From Sneathia vaginalis (GTDB lineage Bacteria > Fusobacteriota > Fusobacteriia > Fusobacteriales > Leptotrichiaceae), in the NCBI RefSeq assembly GCF_000973085.1, contig NZ_CP011280.1, positions 1-64,000 on the forward strand: DNA of 64,000 nt. The letters are read 5' to 3'. Below the pieces are notes generated by a model. The model had not been told where the DNA came from and searched no databases. It saw only the letters and a list, made by a program, of their open reading frames with translations. Position numbers and translations under genes: made by a program. Shown in pieces: positions 1-8,097 of this stretch (the first letter of the stretch is position 1; each line of letters opens with the position of its first letter).

Positions 1-12
1 GAGGGAAAATTT

Positions 13-1401
13 ATGACACAAGAAGAATTAACGGTTACATGGAATTTAGCAAAAATGGTGTTTCTAAATTCTAACGGAATAGAACATCAGCATCTTTTGA
101 ATCAAGTAGATATTTATGATATTAGAGATGGATTTTGCTACTTACACTCATCAAGTAATTATGTTGTTGATGAATTAAAGAAAATGAAAGAAAAAATACA
201 AGATGCAATAAATCAAGTTTTAAAACTTAAAGGATACGCAGTTGAAGTTGTAATAAAAAAAGAAATTTCAACAGATATGTTAGAATTTGAAGTTACAGAA
301 AGTAATGAAAATGAAACTGATAAAGAAGAAGTTCTAGAAACAGGTCTTAGTCCAAAGTTTACTTTTGATAGTTTTGTTGTAGGTCAAAATAGTGAATACC
401 CATATCAATGTTGTATGGCTACTATAGAAGCATTACTTGATAAAAGAACACCTCCATATAATCCGCTATTAATTTATGGTGATTCAGGTTTAGGTAAGAC
501 CCATTTAGCACAAGCTGCAGGTAATGAGTTGATAAAAAAAGATTTTAATAAAAAAGTTAGATACTTAACAGCTGAAGAATTCAATAATGAGTACCTTTGT
601 GCAATAAGAAAAGGTAATTTGAAAAATAATATAGATACAGCTGAGAATTTTAGACAAAAGTACAGAAGTTTAGATATGATAATAATAGATGATATTCAAT
701 TCTTTGAAAAGGTATTCGGTAAAGGAGACGGTAGTGTGGAAGAAGAATTTTTCAACACATTAAATTCTCTTTTAATAAAAGACAAACAACTAATATTCAT
801 AAGTGATAGAAATCCTAAAAAGATAAAAGGTTTATCAGAAAGATTAAAGTCAAGATTTTTATCAGGTCTTAATGCTGAGATAAAAAAACCAGATTATTCA
901 ACAAGAGTTGCAATACTACAAACTTTATGCGAAACAAATAATATGCACATGGATAATACCATATTAGAATATATTGCAGATAATGTTACAAAAAACGTAA
1001 GGGAAATGCAAGGTATATTAAAATCTATTTCAGCCAAAGCCCTATTATTAAAGAAAAATATTACAATAGATCTTGCTAAAAGCGTTATAGGAGAACAAGC
1101 AGAAAAACTTAGAGCCTCTATAACAGCTGAGAAAATAACGCAAGCAGTTGCACAGTATTTTAATGTGTCTGAAGAAGAAATGAAGTCTGAAAAAAGAAAG
1201 AGTGAAATATTAATACCAAGACAAATTGCAATGTATATTATGAGAGAAAAATTAGAAATTAGTTTACATGAAACTGGTAAAATTTTTAATAAAGACCACG
1301 CTACTGTGTATAACGCTGTAGAAAAAATAGCTTCTAAGATAGCTAAAGATGATAATATTGCAAATGATGTAAAAGAAATTACAAAAAGGATATGTGAATA
1401 A
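13..1401 (+). CDS. dnaA: Chromosomal replication initiator DnaA
   Basis: Initiator ATPase that binds DnaA boxes and opens the origin. The 462-residue length is typical. Visible domains are an N-terminal interaction domain (about 1-80), an acidic linker, the AAA+ core starting near TFDSFVVG (about residue 117), Walker [10 protein letters not shown] near 156, Walker B IIIDDIQ near 223, and the C-terminal DNA-binding helix-turn-helix with the DHATVYNAV signature near 429. The start has GAGGG eight bases upstream. It overlaps the next gene and heads a replication/repair operon. I saw no cluster of TTATCCACA-type boxes inside the window, so the origin itself is probably just upstream of position 1. 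Confidence 0.98.
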   Translation: MTQEELTVTWNLAKMVFLNSNGIEHQHLLNQVDIYDIRDGFCYLHSSSNYVVDELKKMKEKIQDAINQVLKLKGYAVEVVIKKEISTDMLEFEVTESNENETDKEEVLETGLSPKFTFDSFVVGQNSEYPYQCCMATIEALLDKRTPPYNPLLIYGDSGLGKTHLAQAAGNELIKKDFNKKVRYLTAEEFNNEYLCAIRKGNLKNNIDTAENFRQKYRSLDMIIIDDIQFFEKVFGKGDGSVEEEFFNTLNSLLIKDKQLIFISDRNPKKIKGLSERLKSRFLSGLNAEIKKPDYSTRVAILQTLCETNNMHMDNTILEYIADNVTKNVREMQGILKSISAKALLLKKNITIDLAKSVIGEQAEKLRASITAEKITQAVAQYFNVSEEEMKSEKRKSEILIPRQIAMYIMREKLEISLHETGKIFNKDHATVYNAVEKIASKIAKDDNIANDVKEITKRICE

Positions 1402-1402
1402 T

Positions 1403-1606
1403 ATGGAAGTTAAAATAGATACTGAATATATAAAATTAGATCAACTATTAAAGTTTTCTGGATTAGCAGATACAGGTGGTATAGCTAAAGAAGTTATACA
1501 AAATGGTGAAGTTCTTGTTAATGGTGAGGTTGAAACCAGAAGAGGTAAGAAGATAAGAAAAGAAGATGTAGTTGAATTCAGAGGAGAAAAAGTAGTAGTA
1601 AAATAA
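1403..1606 (+). CDS. yaaA: S4-domain RNA-binding protein (YaaA/RlbA family)
   Basis: Small protein of about 67 residues made of a single S4 RNA-binding fold ([17 protein letters not shown], then [15 protein letters not shown]). This family sits between dnaA/dnaN and recF in many Firmicutes and Fusobacteria and is linked to ribosome assembly; the exact role is not fixed. A GTG at 1394 would add three residues, but the ATG at 1403 is better spaced from AAAAAGGA (1384-1390). Its stop codon overlaps the recF start by one base, indicating translational coupling. Confidence 0.9.
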   Translation: MEVKIDTEYIKLDQLLKFSGLADTGGIAKEVIQNGEVLVNGEVETRRGKKIRKEDVVEFRGEKVVVK

Positions 1607-2649
1607 TGTATATAGAAGAAATTGTATTTAATAATTTTAGAAATATTAGAACTAATAAGATAACTTTATCTAAGAATTTTAATGTTCTTTATGGAAAAAA
1701 TGCACAAGGTAAGACTAGTGTAATAGAAGCAATATATTTTTTATCAACAGGAAAAAGTTTTAGAACAAGAAAAGTGTTAGAGCAAATAAAAGAAGGTGAA
1801 AAAACTCTAACACTTTTTAGTAAGACTAGTGTTGATAATTTTTCTATACAGCTAAATAAAGAAAAAAAGGATTTCTATATTTCCAAAAACAAGGTTAAAT
1901 ACAAAGAATATATAGGTAAATTGCTTGCTATTTCTTTTAGTCCAGAAGACATTTCATTAATAATGGATACACCTGAGAATAGAAGAAGATTTTTTAATTA
2001 TGAGATGTCTCAGATAAGTAAGCTCTATTTAAATGATTTAATAAATTTTCAAAAAGTATTAAAGGTAAGAAATAAGCTTATAAAAGAAAAAAAGATGGAC
2101 AGCGAAATATTTAAAATATACAATGATAAGTATATTTTTTTATCACAAAGAATATATGAATTTAGAAAAAAATATATTTCTGATTTATCTAAATATATTA
2201 ATCAAAAGTATAAGGAGCTATTTGATAAAAAAGAATTGATTATTAGATATGAACCCAGTTGTGATTACAATAAATTAAAGGAAATATTAGAGGAAAAGAA
2301 AGAAAAAGAATTATTCATAGGATTTAGTATATATGGACCACAAAAAGACGAGTATAGTTTTTTAATAGATAACAAGAAGGTTAAGACGTTTGCATCTCAA
2401 GGAGAGAAAAAGTCAGTGATATTTTCTTTAAAATTAGCTCAAATTGAGTATATAATAAACAGCACCCAAAAGACACCTATTGTCCTATTAGATGATATAA
2501 CAGCATATTTTGATGAAATAAGAAAAAAAATAGTTTTGGAATATTTTAAAGAAAAAGATATACAGTGTATTTTTACATCTACTGAGGATATAGATATATG
2601 TGCTAAAAAGATGTATGTAAGTGACGGTGAAATAAAGGATGAAATTTAA
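1606..2649 (+). CDS. recF: DNA replication/repair protein RecF
   Basis: SMC-like ATPase that helps load RecA at gaps with RecO and RecR. The 347 residues show Walker A GKNAQGKTS at about 30-38, the ABC-type signature region FASQGEKKSV near 262, and a Walker B-like PIVLLDDI near 291. Length is usual for RecF. It starts inside the stop codon of the S4 gene (TAATG), and its end overlaps the next gene by 11 bases, so the block is one tightly coupled operon. Family assignment is firm from the motifs and the dnaA-S4-recF order. Confidence 0.97.
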   Translation: MYIEEIVFNNFRNIRTNKITLSKNFNVLYGKNAQGKTSVIEAIYFLSTGKSFRTRKVLEQIKEGEKTLTLFSKTSVDNFSIQLNKEKKDFYISKNKVKYKEYIGKLLAISFSPEDISLIMDTPENRRRFFNYEMSQISKLYLNDLINFQKVLKVRNKLIKEKKMDSEIFKIYNDKYIFLSQRIYEFRKKYISDLSKYINQKYKELFDKKELIIRYEPSCDYNKLKEILEEKKEKELFIGFSIYGPQKDEYSFLIDNKKVKTFASQGEKKSVIFSLKLAQIEYIINSTQKTPIVLLDDITAYFDEIRKKIVLEYFKEKDIQCIFTSTEDIDICAKKMYVSDGEIKDEI

Positions 2650-3448
2650 GTCATTAGTGGATATTGTTAGAGAAAATAGTAGTGATATTTGGAGTTTTTT
2701 AGTACCTAAAGAATTTTTAAGCGAAACTTGTTTGGTTATAGATAAAGAGACTGCAATAATATATACTAAAGATCAAATATATGCAAATGAATTAAGTTTT
2801 TTTAAAGATGAATATCTAGATGCAATACAAAAAAAAGCAAAAGAAGTTAAGAGTATAAAGATAATAGTAAATCCTAAAAGATTTAAAGAAGAAAAGGTTG
2901 TAATAAGAAAAAGTGAAAAGAAATTTGAAAGTGTATTAAATGAGAAGAAAAAAGAAGCAGAAAAAATTTTTTCTAATATACAAGACATTGATGAAAAGAA
3001 ATATCTAGTTTCTTGTTTAGCATTAAAGTTAGTAAAAGAATATTACAGTAAGGAAAATAAGGAAAAAAAATGCGAAAATTGTGGAGATTACTTTAAAGGA
3101 CCTGATAAAATCTGTATAATTTGTAGAAATATAAAGAGAAAAAAAGATGTTCAGGATATAATTAAATATATGCTAGATGATCCATATTTAAGAAAAGAAT
3201 ATTTTTTGAAAATATTATCATATGACGAATTAACTTACGATCTAGCAAGAGATGAGGTGTTAAGATTACTTTATTTAAAACTACAAGATAAGTATAGAAG
3301 TGGAAAGGATTATGAAAAAGAGTTAAAAGATTACCTTGTTATGGATATAAAGTCACCTTATGATTTGGTATTAAACTTAGAAGGTAAAAAGATTATAAAA
3401 CGATTGGAAACACTTTTTGGTGGAGAAAGAAATGAAAAAAATACTTAA
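2639..3448 (+). CDS. DciA-like (DUF721) protein with zinc ribbon
   Basis: A 269-residue protein following recF, the position where many bacteria carry a DUF721/DciA gene. Residues about 1-90 fit the DUF721 pattern (a CLVIDKETAIIYTKDQIYANEL strand-helix unit, followed by an IKIIVNP strand). DciA proteins interact with the replicative helicase DnaB in bacteria lacking DnaC. Unusually, a middle segment has four cysteines at about 145, 148, 159 and 162 (CENC...CIIC), a probable zinc ribbon, followed by a helical C-terminal part. The N-terminal assignment is a pattern judgement without alignment; the zinc ribbon is directly visible. gyrB, often next in this order, is absent here and mfd follows. 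Confidence 0.6.
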   Translation: MKFKSLVDIVRENSSDIWSFLVPKEFLSETCLVIDKETAIIYTKDQIYANELSFFKDEYLDAIQKKAKEVKSIKIIVNPKRFKEEKVVIRKSEKKFESVLNEKKKEAEKIFSNIQDIDEKKYLVSCLALKLVKEYYSKENKEKKCENCGDYFKGPDKICIICRNIKRKKDVQDIIKYMLDDPYLRKEYFLKILSYDELTYDLARDEVLRLLYLKLQDKYRSGKDYEKELKDYLVMDIKSPYDLVLNLEGKKIIKRLETLFGGERNEKNT

Positions 3449-6110
3449 AGAAGAGATAGAAGATATTTTTAAAAATATAGAAAATACTTGTATCTACATT
3501 AGTACATCATTGAAAAATATGGAATATTACGAATACATATTAGGGAAAAAAGGATATAATGTAACTTTTTTTAAGACTAATGTAGGAAGTAAAAAAGAAT
3601 TAATAGATATTAATGTAAGATTAATTAATCTCTTAAATAAAAAAAAGAAGAATATAATATTTATAGACTTTTCATTAGCGATGTCTATATTTTTTGATAA
3701 ATACGATAGTTTTACTTTGGAAGTAGGTAAAGACTATAACCTAAATAAAATAGAAGAAAAATTACAAGAATATGCATATGAAAAAAACTATTTAATTACT
3801 GAAATGGGTCAATATTCAAGAAGAGGAGATTTAATAGATGTATATTCAGCAACTATGGACAACCCTATTAGACTAGATTTTTTTGATGTAGAGTTAGAGA
3901 AGATTAAAATATTTGATATAGATACACAAAGATCTTATGAAAATTTAAAAGAAATACAGATTTATTCTAATATTTTAAGAGGAGATAAGGTATTAATAAC
4001 AGAATTAACTGGTAAAACTACTAGTTTTTTCATAGAAAATCTAGAACTTGTAGAACATAGTCTTGAGACTATGTTACTTTTAGATAACAACGATAAAGAA
4101 AAAATACTTGCTAGATATGAGGTATTGAAAGAAAAGTCAGAAATAATAGAGGTAGCCTTAAGCGAAAATAGAAACTATCAATCAGAAATAGAAATAAAAA
4201 GAAAAAAAGAGTTAAAGAAAAAAATGAAATACAGCTCTATAACAGAATTAAATAAAGGAGATTATGTAATTCATGTTGAGTACGGTATAGGTAAGTATAT
4301 GGGGCTTAAAATGATGTATGACAAGGAATACCTATTAATACAGTATGCTGATGATGGAGAGCTTTATGTACCTGTTGAAAAGCTATATCGTATAGAAAAG
4401 TATATAAATATATCAAATAAGGAACCAGAACTATATAAATTAGGTACTAAGGGATTTAAGAAAAAGCACAAGAAGTATAAAGAAGAAATTGAAAAAGTAG
4501 CAAAGGAACTTATTAGAATTCAAGCTAAGAGAAAAAAAGACAATGGTATTTGTTTTATGGAAGACACAGTATTTCAAAAACAATTTGAAGAAAAATTTGA
4601 ATATTTAGAAACAGAAGATCAAAAAAAAGCAATAGAAGATGTAAAAAAAGATATGCAAAGCTATAAAATAATGGATAGAATAATATGCGGAGATGTTGGA
4701 TATGGTAAGACTGAAGTAGCTATGAGAGCAGCTTTTAAGGCTATAGAAAGCGGTTATCAGGTTGCTTTACTAGCACCAACTACAATATTAGCTAATCAGC
4801 ATTATGAACGGTTTAAAAAGCGATTTGAGGGTTTTCCGATAAATATAGCATCATACTCAAGACTTTCAACTAGAAAGGGAGTATTAGATGATTTAATTAG
4901 TGGTAAGATAGATCTTTTAATAGGTACACATAAAATTTTAGGTGATAATGTCATTTTCAATAATCTTGGACTATTAATAATAGATGAAGAACAAAAGTTT
5001 GGTGTTAAACATAAGGAAAAAATAAAGGAAAAAAAGACGAATATTGATGTTTTAACTCTGACTGCAACACCTATTCCTAGAACACTAAATTTGGCCTTGT
5101 TAGGTATTAGAGATATATCAGTAATATCAACACCACCTCTACAAAAATTACCAATAAAAACAGAAATATTAAATTTTAATGATGAAGAAAAATTAAAAAA
5201 AGTAATATTAGAAGAAATTAAAAGAGATGGTCAAGTCTTCTATATCTCAAATGATGTAAAAGGTATGGAAGATAAGGTTAAATATTTAAAAACTCTCCTT
5301 CCAAGCTTTATAGGCATAGAATATATACACGGTCAACTTAGTGCAAAAGAGATAAAAGGGAAAATAGATGCCTTTGAAAAGGGAGAATTTCAAGTTTTAG
5401 TTGCATCAACAATAATAGAAAATGGGATAGATATAGCAAATGCTAATACGATAATTATAGAAGGCTTTAATAACCTAGGTTTATCACAAATTTATCAATT
5501 AAGAGGACGTGTTGGTAGATCAAAAAGGCAAGCATATTGCTATCTATTAAAATCATTAAAACAAACACAAAAAGGTTTAAAAAAACAAGAAAGTATAAGT
5601 GAAATTGAAAATATTTCATCAGGTGGTTATGTAATTGCCATGGAGGATATGAATATACGGGGAGCTGGTGAAATTCTTGGAAATAAGCAACATGGTGCTA
5701 TAGAATCTTTCGGTTATGATTTGTACATTAAATTACTAAATGAAGAAATTAAAAGACAAAAAGGTGAAATTACATTTAATAATTTTGAAGTCAAGATGGA
5801 TTTAAAAGATAAGGGATATATACCAAATGACTACATAAAGGAAGCTGAAAGAATAAAGATATATAAGCGTATAGTTGAATTAACAAAAATCAGCGAAGTT
5901 GACGATATTAAAGATGAAATAGAAGATAGATTTGGTAAAATTCCTAAAGTTGTTAATACATTTTTAGATAGTGTTAAAATAAAGATATATTGTCAAAAAC
6001 ATAAAATAAGTAAAGTTGAAGAAAAAGATGATTTCCTTTATTTCTATTTTACAAATAATGTGTTAAAATTAAGTAAGAAAGAAGTTTTGGAAGGTGAAAA
6101 AGATGAATAA
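3432..6110 (+). CDS. mfd: Transcription-repair coupling factor Mfd (short form)
   Basis: Superfamily 2 DNA translocase that pushes stalled RNA polymerase off lesions and recruits UvrA. The RNA-polymerase-interacting CarD-like domain is at about residue 272-330 (GDYVIHVEYGIGKY). Helicase motif I GDVGYGKTE is near 420, DEEQ near 518, then the TATPIPRT and REG/GRVGRS motifs, and a C-terminal Mfd domain around YIPNDYIKEAERIKIYKR. At 892 residues it is about 250 shorter than E. coli Mfd; the loss is in the N-terminal UvrB-like region. ATG 3432 is preferred over an upstream TTG because GGTGGAG lies just before it. It overlaps the genes on both sides. Confidence 0.95.
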   Translation: MKKILKEEIEDIFKNIENTCIYISTSLKNMEYYEYILGKKGYNVTFFKTNVGSKKELIDINVRLINLLNKKKKNIIFIDFSLAMSIFFDKYDSFTLEVGKDYNLNKIEEKLQEYAYEKNYLITEMGQYSRRGDLIDVYSATMDNPIRLDFFDVELEKIKIFDIDTQRSYENLKEIQIYSNILRGDKVLITELTGKTTSFFIENLELVEHSLETMLLLDNNDKEKILARYEVLKEKSEIIEVALSENRNYQSEIEIKRKKELKKKMKYSSITELNKGDYVIHVEYGIGKYMGLKMMYDKEYLLIQYADDGELYVPVEKLYRIEKYINISNKEPELYKLGTKGFKKKHKKYKEEIEKVAKELIRIQAKRKKDNGICFMEDTVFQKQFEEKFEYLETEDQKKAIEDVKKDMQSYKIMDRIICGDVGYGKTEVAMRAAFKAIESGYQVALLAPTTILANQHYERFKKRFEGFPINIASYSRLSTRKGVLDDLISGKIDLLIGTHKILGDNVIFNNLGLLIIDEEQKFGVKHKEKIKEKKTNIDVLTLTATPIPRTLNLALLGIRDISVISTPPLQKLPIKTEILNFNDEEKLKKVILEEIKRDGQVFYISNDVKGMEDKVKYLKTLLPSFIGIEYIHGQLSAKEIKGKIDAFEKGEFQVLVASTIIENGIDIANANTIIIEGFNNLGLSQIYQLRGRVGRSKRQAYCYLLKSLKQTQKGLKKQESISEIENISSGGYVIAMEDMNIRGAGEILGNKQHGAIESFGYDLYIKLLNEEIKRQKGEITFNNFEVKMDLKDKGYIPNDYIKEAERIKIYKRIVELTKISEVDDIKDEIEDRFGKIPKVVNTFLDSVKIKIYCQKHKISKVEEKDDFLYFYFTNNVLKLSKKEVLEGEKDE

Positions 6111-6666
6111 AAAGTTAGTATTATTAGTATTAATATTGTCTATAACATCATGTACAGGATTTAAAGGGGTAATTTCTCCCAACGATCCTTATAAAAACGT
6201 AGTATTAAGAAAAAAATTGGAACATACAGAAAAGGTAGAAAAACCACGTAATAATGATATAAGTAAAATGATAGTAGTAAAAAAAGAAGAACCAAAACCA
6301 AAACCAAGGGTAGAAAGTTTGGATAAAATAATATCAGTAAAAAAAGAAGAACCAAAACCTAAACCAAAGGTAGAAAGTTTGGATAATATAATATCAGTGA
6401 AAAAAGAAGAACCTATAAAGCCAGTAGTATTAACAAGGGACATAAAAGAAATTTTAAGAGCCATAAAAAAAGACTATAACCTAGTAGAATCTAATGATGA
6501 TATAGAAAGAAAGACTGTTGAAGGTTTAACAAGATTAAGAAAAGAAACTAATAAGAATATAACACCAGCAGAATTGTTAAAGGAAATACATAAAGTAATA
6601 AAAGAAACAAATACAAAATCATATACTATGGCGATATCAAGAGTTCTAAATAATTGGAGTAAGTAA
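6103..6666 (+). CDS. Lipoprotein with 20-residue tandem repeats
   Basis: A 187-residue predicted lipoprotein of unknown function. It has a hydrophobic signal (MNKKLVLLVLILSITSC) with lipobox ITSC, so Cys17 would be lipidated. Residues about 58-105 hold a lysine/proline/glutamate-rich repeat of exactly 20 residues (KKEEPKPKPxVESLDxIISV) in two full copies plus a start of a third; the repeat is also a 60-bp DNA repeat. The C-terminal third looks helical. ATG 6103 is chosen over GTG 6094 because GGAAGGTG precedes it. It overlaps the mfd stop by eight bases and ends where rqcP begins. The low-complexity repeat suggests a periplasm-spanning linker, which is only inference. Confidence 0.85.
   Translation: MNKKLVLLVLILSITSCTGFKGVISPNDPYKNVVLRKKLEHTEKVEKPRNNDISKMIVVKKEEPKPKPRVESLDKIISVKKEEPKPKPKVESLDNIISVKKEEPIKPVVLTRDIKEILRAIKKDYNLVESNDDIERKTVEGLTRLRKETNKNITPAELLKEIHKVIKETNTKSYTMAISRVLNNWSK
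6279..6414 (+). repeat. 60-bp tandem repeat inside lipoprotein gene
   Basis: Two consecutive 60-bp units (6279-6338 and 6339-6398) differ at only a few positions, and the next 16 bases begin a third. The period keeps the reading frame and encodes the KKEEPKPKP...ESLD...ISV repeat, so copy number could change without breaking the protein. Confidence 0.9.
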
Positions 6667-6911
6667 TGAGATTAGATAAATTTTTAAAAATAACAAGAAT
6701 AATTAAGAGAAGAACTATAGCACAACAATTATGTGATAGTGATAATGTACTAGTTAATGGTAAGGCACAAAAACCATCATATAGTATTAAAAAAGGTGAC
6801 GAATTAGTTGTAAAATACTTTAATAATACTATAAAAGCAAAAGTATTAGAAATACCCAAAGAGTCACTAAAAAAAGAAGACATAGGAGATTATGTAAGTT
6901 TTGAAAATTAA
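6666..6911 (+). CDS. rqcP: S4-domain ribosome quality-control protein RqcP (YabO-like)
   Basis: An 81-residue S4-domain protein opening with MRLDKFLKITRIIKRRTIA, nearly the same as B. subtilis YabO/RqcP, which stabilises peptidyl-tRNA on obstructed 50S subunits during RqcH C-terminal tailing. Family knowledge also places yabO downstream of mfd in Bacilli, matching the order here. The start codon overlaps the last base of the lipoprotein stop. It is the last gene of the leading operon, followed at once by a terminator hairpin. Confidence 0.88.
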   Translation: MRLDKFLKITRIIKRRTIAQQLCDSDNVLVNGKAQKPSYSIKKGDELVVKYFNNTIKAKVLEIPKESLKKEDIGDYVSFEN

Positions 6912-6916
6912 GCTTA

Positions 6917-6946
6917 AAAAGGTCTCAATATGAGATCTTTTTTTGA
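6917..6946 (+). terminator. Rho-independent terminator after rqcP
   Basis: Hairpin AAGGTCTCA - ATA - TGAGATCTT (one G-T pair) followed by a T tract, a few bases after the rqcP stop. It closes the dnaA-rqcP operon. Confidence 0.85.
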
Positions 6947-7052
6947 TAGGTTGGTAGAAAGGATACAAGATGTATAAGTATAAGACAATAGACCTATACA
7001 CCATATAAAACAAGGTAAAACATATATATAAATAAAAAATAAAAAAAAGTAG

Positions 7053-7081
7053 TTGACAAAGAAATTGGATTAGTGTATAAT
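7053..7081 (+). promoter_or_regulatory. Consensus promoter of the tRNA operon
   Basis: TTGACA (7053-7058) and TATAAT (7076-7081) with a 17-bp spacer, a perfect sigma-70-type promoter, starting 24 bases before the first tRNA. Confidence 0.95.
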
Positions 7082-7104
7082 CAATCTTGTTCTGATAGAG
7101 AAGT

Positions 7105-7192
7105 GCCTTGGTGGCGAAATCGGTAGACGCACAGGACTTAAAATCCTGTGGAAATTTATTCCGTGCCGGTTCGAGTCCGGCCCGAGGCACCA
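7105..7192 (+). tRNA. tRNA-Leu (TAA)
   Basis: Cloverleaf with acceptor GCCTTGG/CCGAGGC, anticodon loop CTTAAAA (anticodon TAA), long variable arm GGAAATTTATTCC, T-arm GCCGGTTCGAGTCCGGC and encoded CCA. First gene of the cluster. Confidence 0.97.
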
Positions 7193-7201
7193 ATGACGTA
7201 T

Positions 7202-7278
<77 letters not shown>

Positions 7279-7285
7279 AAAATAT

Positions 7286-7361
7286 GCGGGAATAGCTCAG
7301 ATGGTAGAGCGTCAGCCTTCCAAGCTGAATGTCGCGAGTTCGACCCTCGTTTCCCGCTCCA
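7286..7361 (+). tRNA. tRNA-Gly (TCC)
   Basis: Acceptor GCGGGAA/TTCCCGC, anticodon loop CTTCCAA (TCC), standard D and T arms, encoded CCA. Confidence 0.96.
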
Positions 7362-7369
7362 TTAAGTAT

Positions 7370-7445
7370 GAGCCATTAGCTCAGTCGGTAGAGCACATGA
7401 CTTTTAATCATGGTGTCACTGGTTCGATTCCAGTATGGCTCACCA
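7370..7445 (+). tRNA. tRNA-Lys (TTT)
   Basis: Acceptor GAGCCAT/ATGGCTC, anticodon loop CTTTTAA (TTT), encoded CCA. Closely similar to the next gene. Confidence 0.96.
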
Positions 7446-7483
7446 TTCATTCATACTAATGTAAACTATAATGATATAATAAT

Positions 7484-7559
7484 GGGCTATTAGCTCAGCT
7501 GGTAGAGCACATGACTCTTAATCATGGTGTCACTGGTTCGACCCCAGTATAGCCCACCA
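7484..7559 (+). tRNA. tRNA-Lys (CTT)
   Basis: Acceptor GGGCTAT/ATAGCCC, anticodon loop CTCTTAA (CTT), encoded CCA. The arms are almost identical to the preceding tRNA-Lys(TTT), suggesting origin by tandem duplication. Confidence 0.96.
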
Positions 7560-7572
7560 GTAATAATTATAT

Positions 7573-7649
7573 GTACCTGTAGCTCAGTTGGATAGAGCAA
7601 CAGCCTTCTAAGCTGTGGGCCAGGGGTTCAAATCCCTTCAGGTACGCCA
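7573..7649 (+). tRNA. tRNA-Arg (TCT)
   Basis: Acceptor GTACCTG/CAGGTAC, anticodon loop CTTCTAA (TCT), discriminator G, encoded CCA. Confidence 0.96.
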
Positions 7650-7658
7650 TATCCTTTT

Positions 7659-7735
7659 GGATCCGTAGCTCAGATGGTTAGAGCACGCGGCTCATAACCG
7701 TGAGGTCACTGGTTCGATCCCAGTCGGATCCACCA
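7659..7735 (+). tRNA. tRNA-Met elongator (CAT)
   Basis: Acceptor GGATCCG/CGGATCC, anticodon loop CTCATAA (CAT), encoded CCA. A normal G1-C72 pair excludes an initiator. The GTAGCTCAG and GAGCAC arms look more like elongator Met than the lysidine-modified tRNA-Ile2, but Ile2 cannot be excluded by eye. Confidence 0.85.
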
Positions 7736-7744
7736 TTAGTGAAT

Positions 7745-7819
7745 GGACCCTTCGTCTAGTGGTTAGGACATCGGGTTTTCATCCCGGCAACAGGAGTTCG
7801 ATTCTCCTAGGGTCTACCA
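7745..7819 (+). tRNA. tRNA-Glu (TTC)
   Basis: Acceptor GGACCCT/AGGGTCT with a G1-T72 wobble, anticodon loop TTTTCAT (TTC), encoded CCA. Confidence 0.95.
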
Positions 7820-7849
7820 TTATAGCTACCATTAGGTGCTTTTTTTTAT

Positions 7850-7939
7850 GGGCAGATGTCCGAACTGGCTAAGGAACCGGTCTTGAAAACCGGCGAAGAT
7901 GTAACAGTCGTCTGGGTTCGAATCCCAGTCTGCCCGCCA
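7850..7939 (+). tRNA. tRNA-Ser (TGA)
   Basis: A 90-nt class II tRNA: acceptor GGGCAGA/TCTGCCC, anticodon loop CTTGAAA (TGA), long variable arm, encoded GCCA end. Confidence 0.96.
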
Positions 7940-7947
7940 TTATATAT

Positions 7948-8023
7948 GCCCAGATAGCTCAGTCGGTAGAGCAAGGGACTGAAAATCCCTGTGTCCGTGG
8001 TTCGATTCCGCGTTTGGGCACCA
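7948..8023 (+). tRNA. tRNA-Phe (GAA)
   Basis: Acceptor GCCCAGA/TTTGGGC with a G-T pair, anticodon loop CTGAAAA (GAA), encoded CCA. Last gene of the ten-tRNA cluster. Confidence 0.96.
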
Positions 8024-8028
8024 TTGTT

Positions 8029-8052
8029 ATCTCCTAAAGGAGATTTTTTTTT
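8029..8052 (+). terminator. Terminator of the tRNA operon
   Basis: Hairpin ATCTCC-TAAA-GGAGAT followed by nine Ts, directly after tRNA-Phe. Confidence 0.9.
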
Positions 8053-8059
8053 ACTTTAT

Positions 8060-8091
8060 AAAAAAAGAGTATGTAAGCATAGCTTACATAC
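8060..8091 (-). terminator. Terminator of the yhf-like operon
   Basis: A perfect 10-bp stem GTATGTAAGC - ATA - GCTTACATAC (8069-8091) followed, on the minus strand, by a T run (As at 8060-8066). It lies just downstream of the yhfW stop and back to back with the tRNA terminator. Confidence 0.9.
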
Positions 8092-8097
8092 ATCTTC

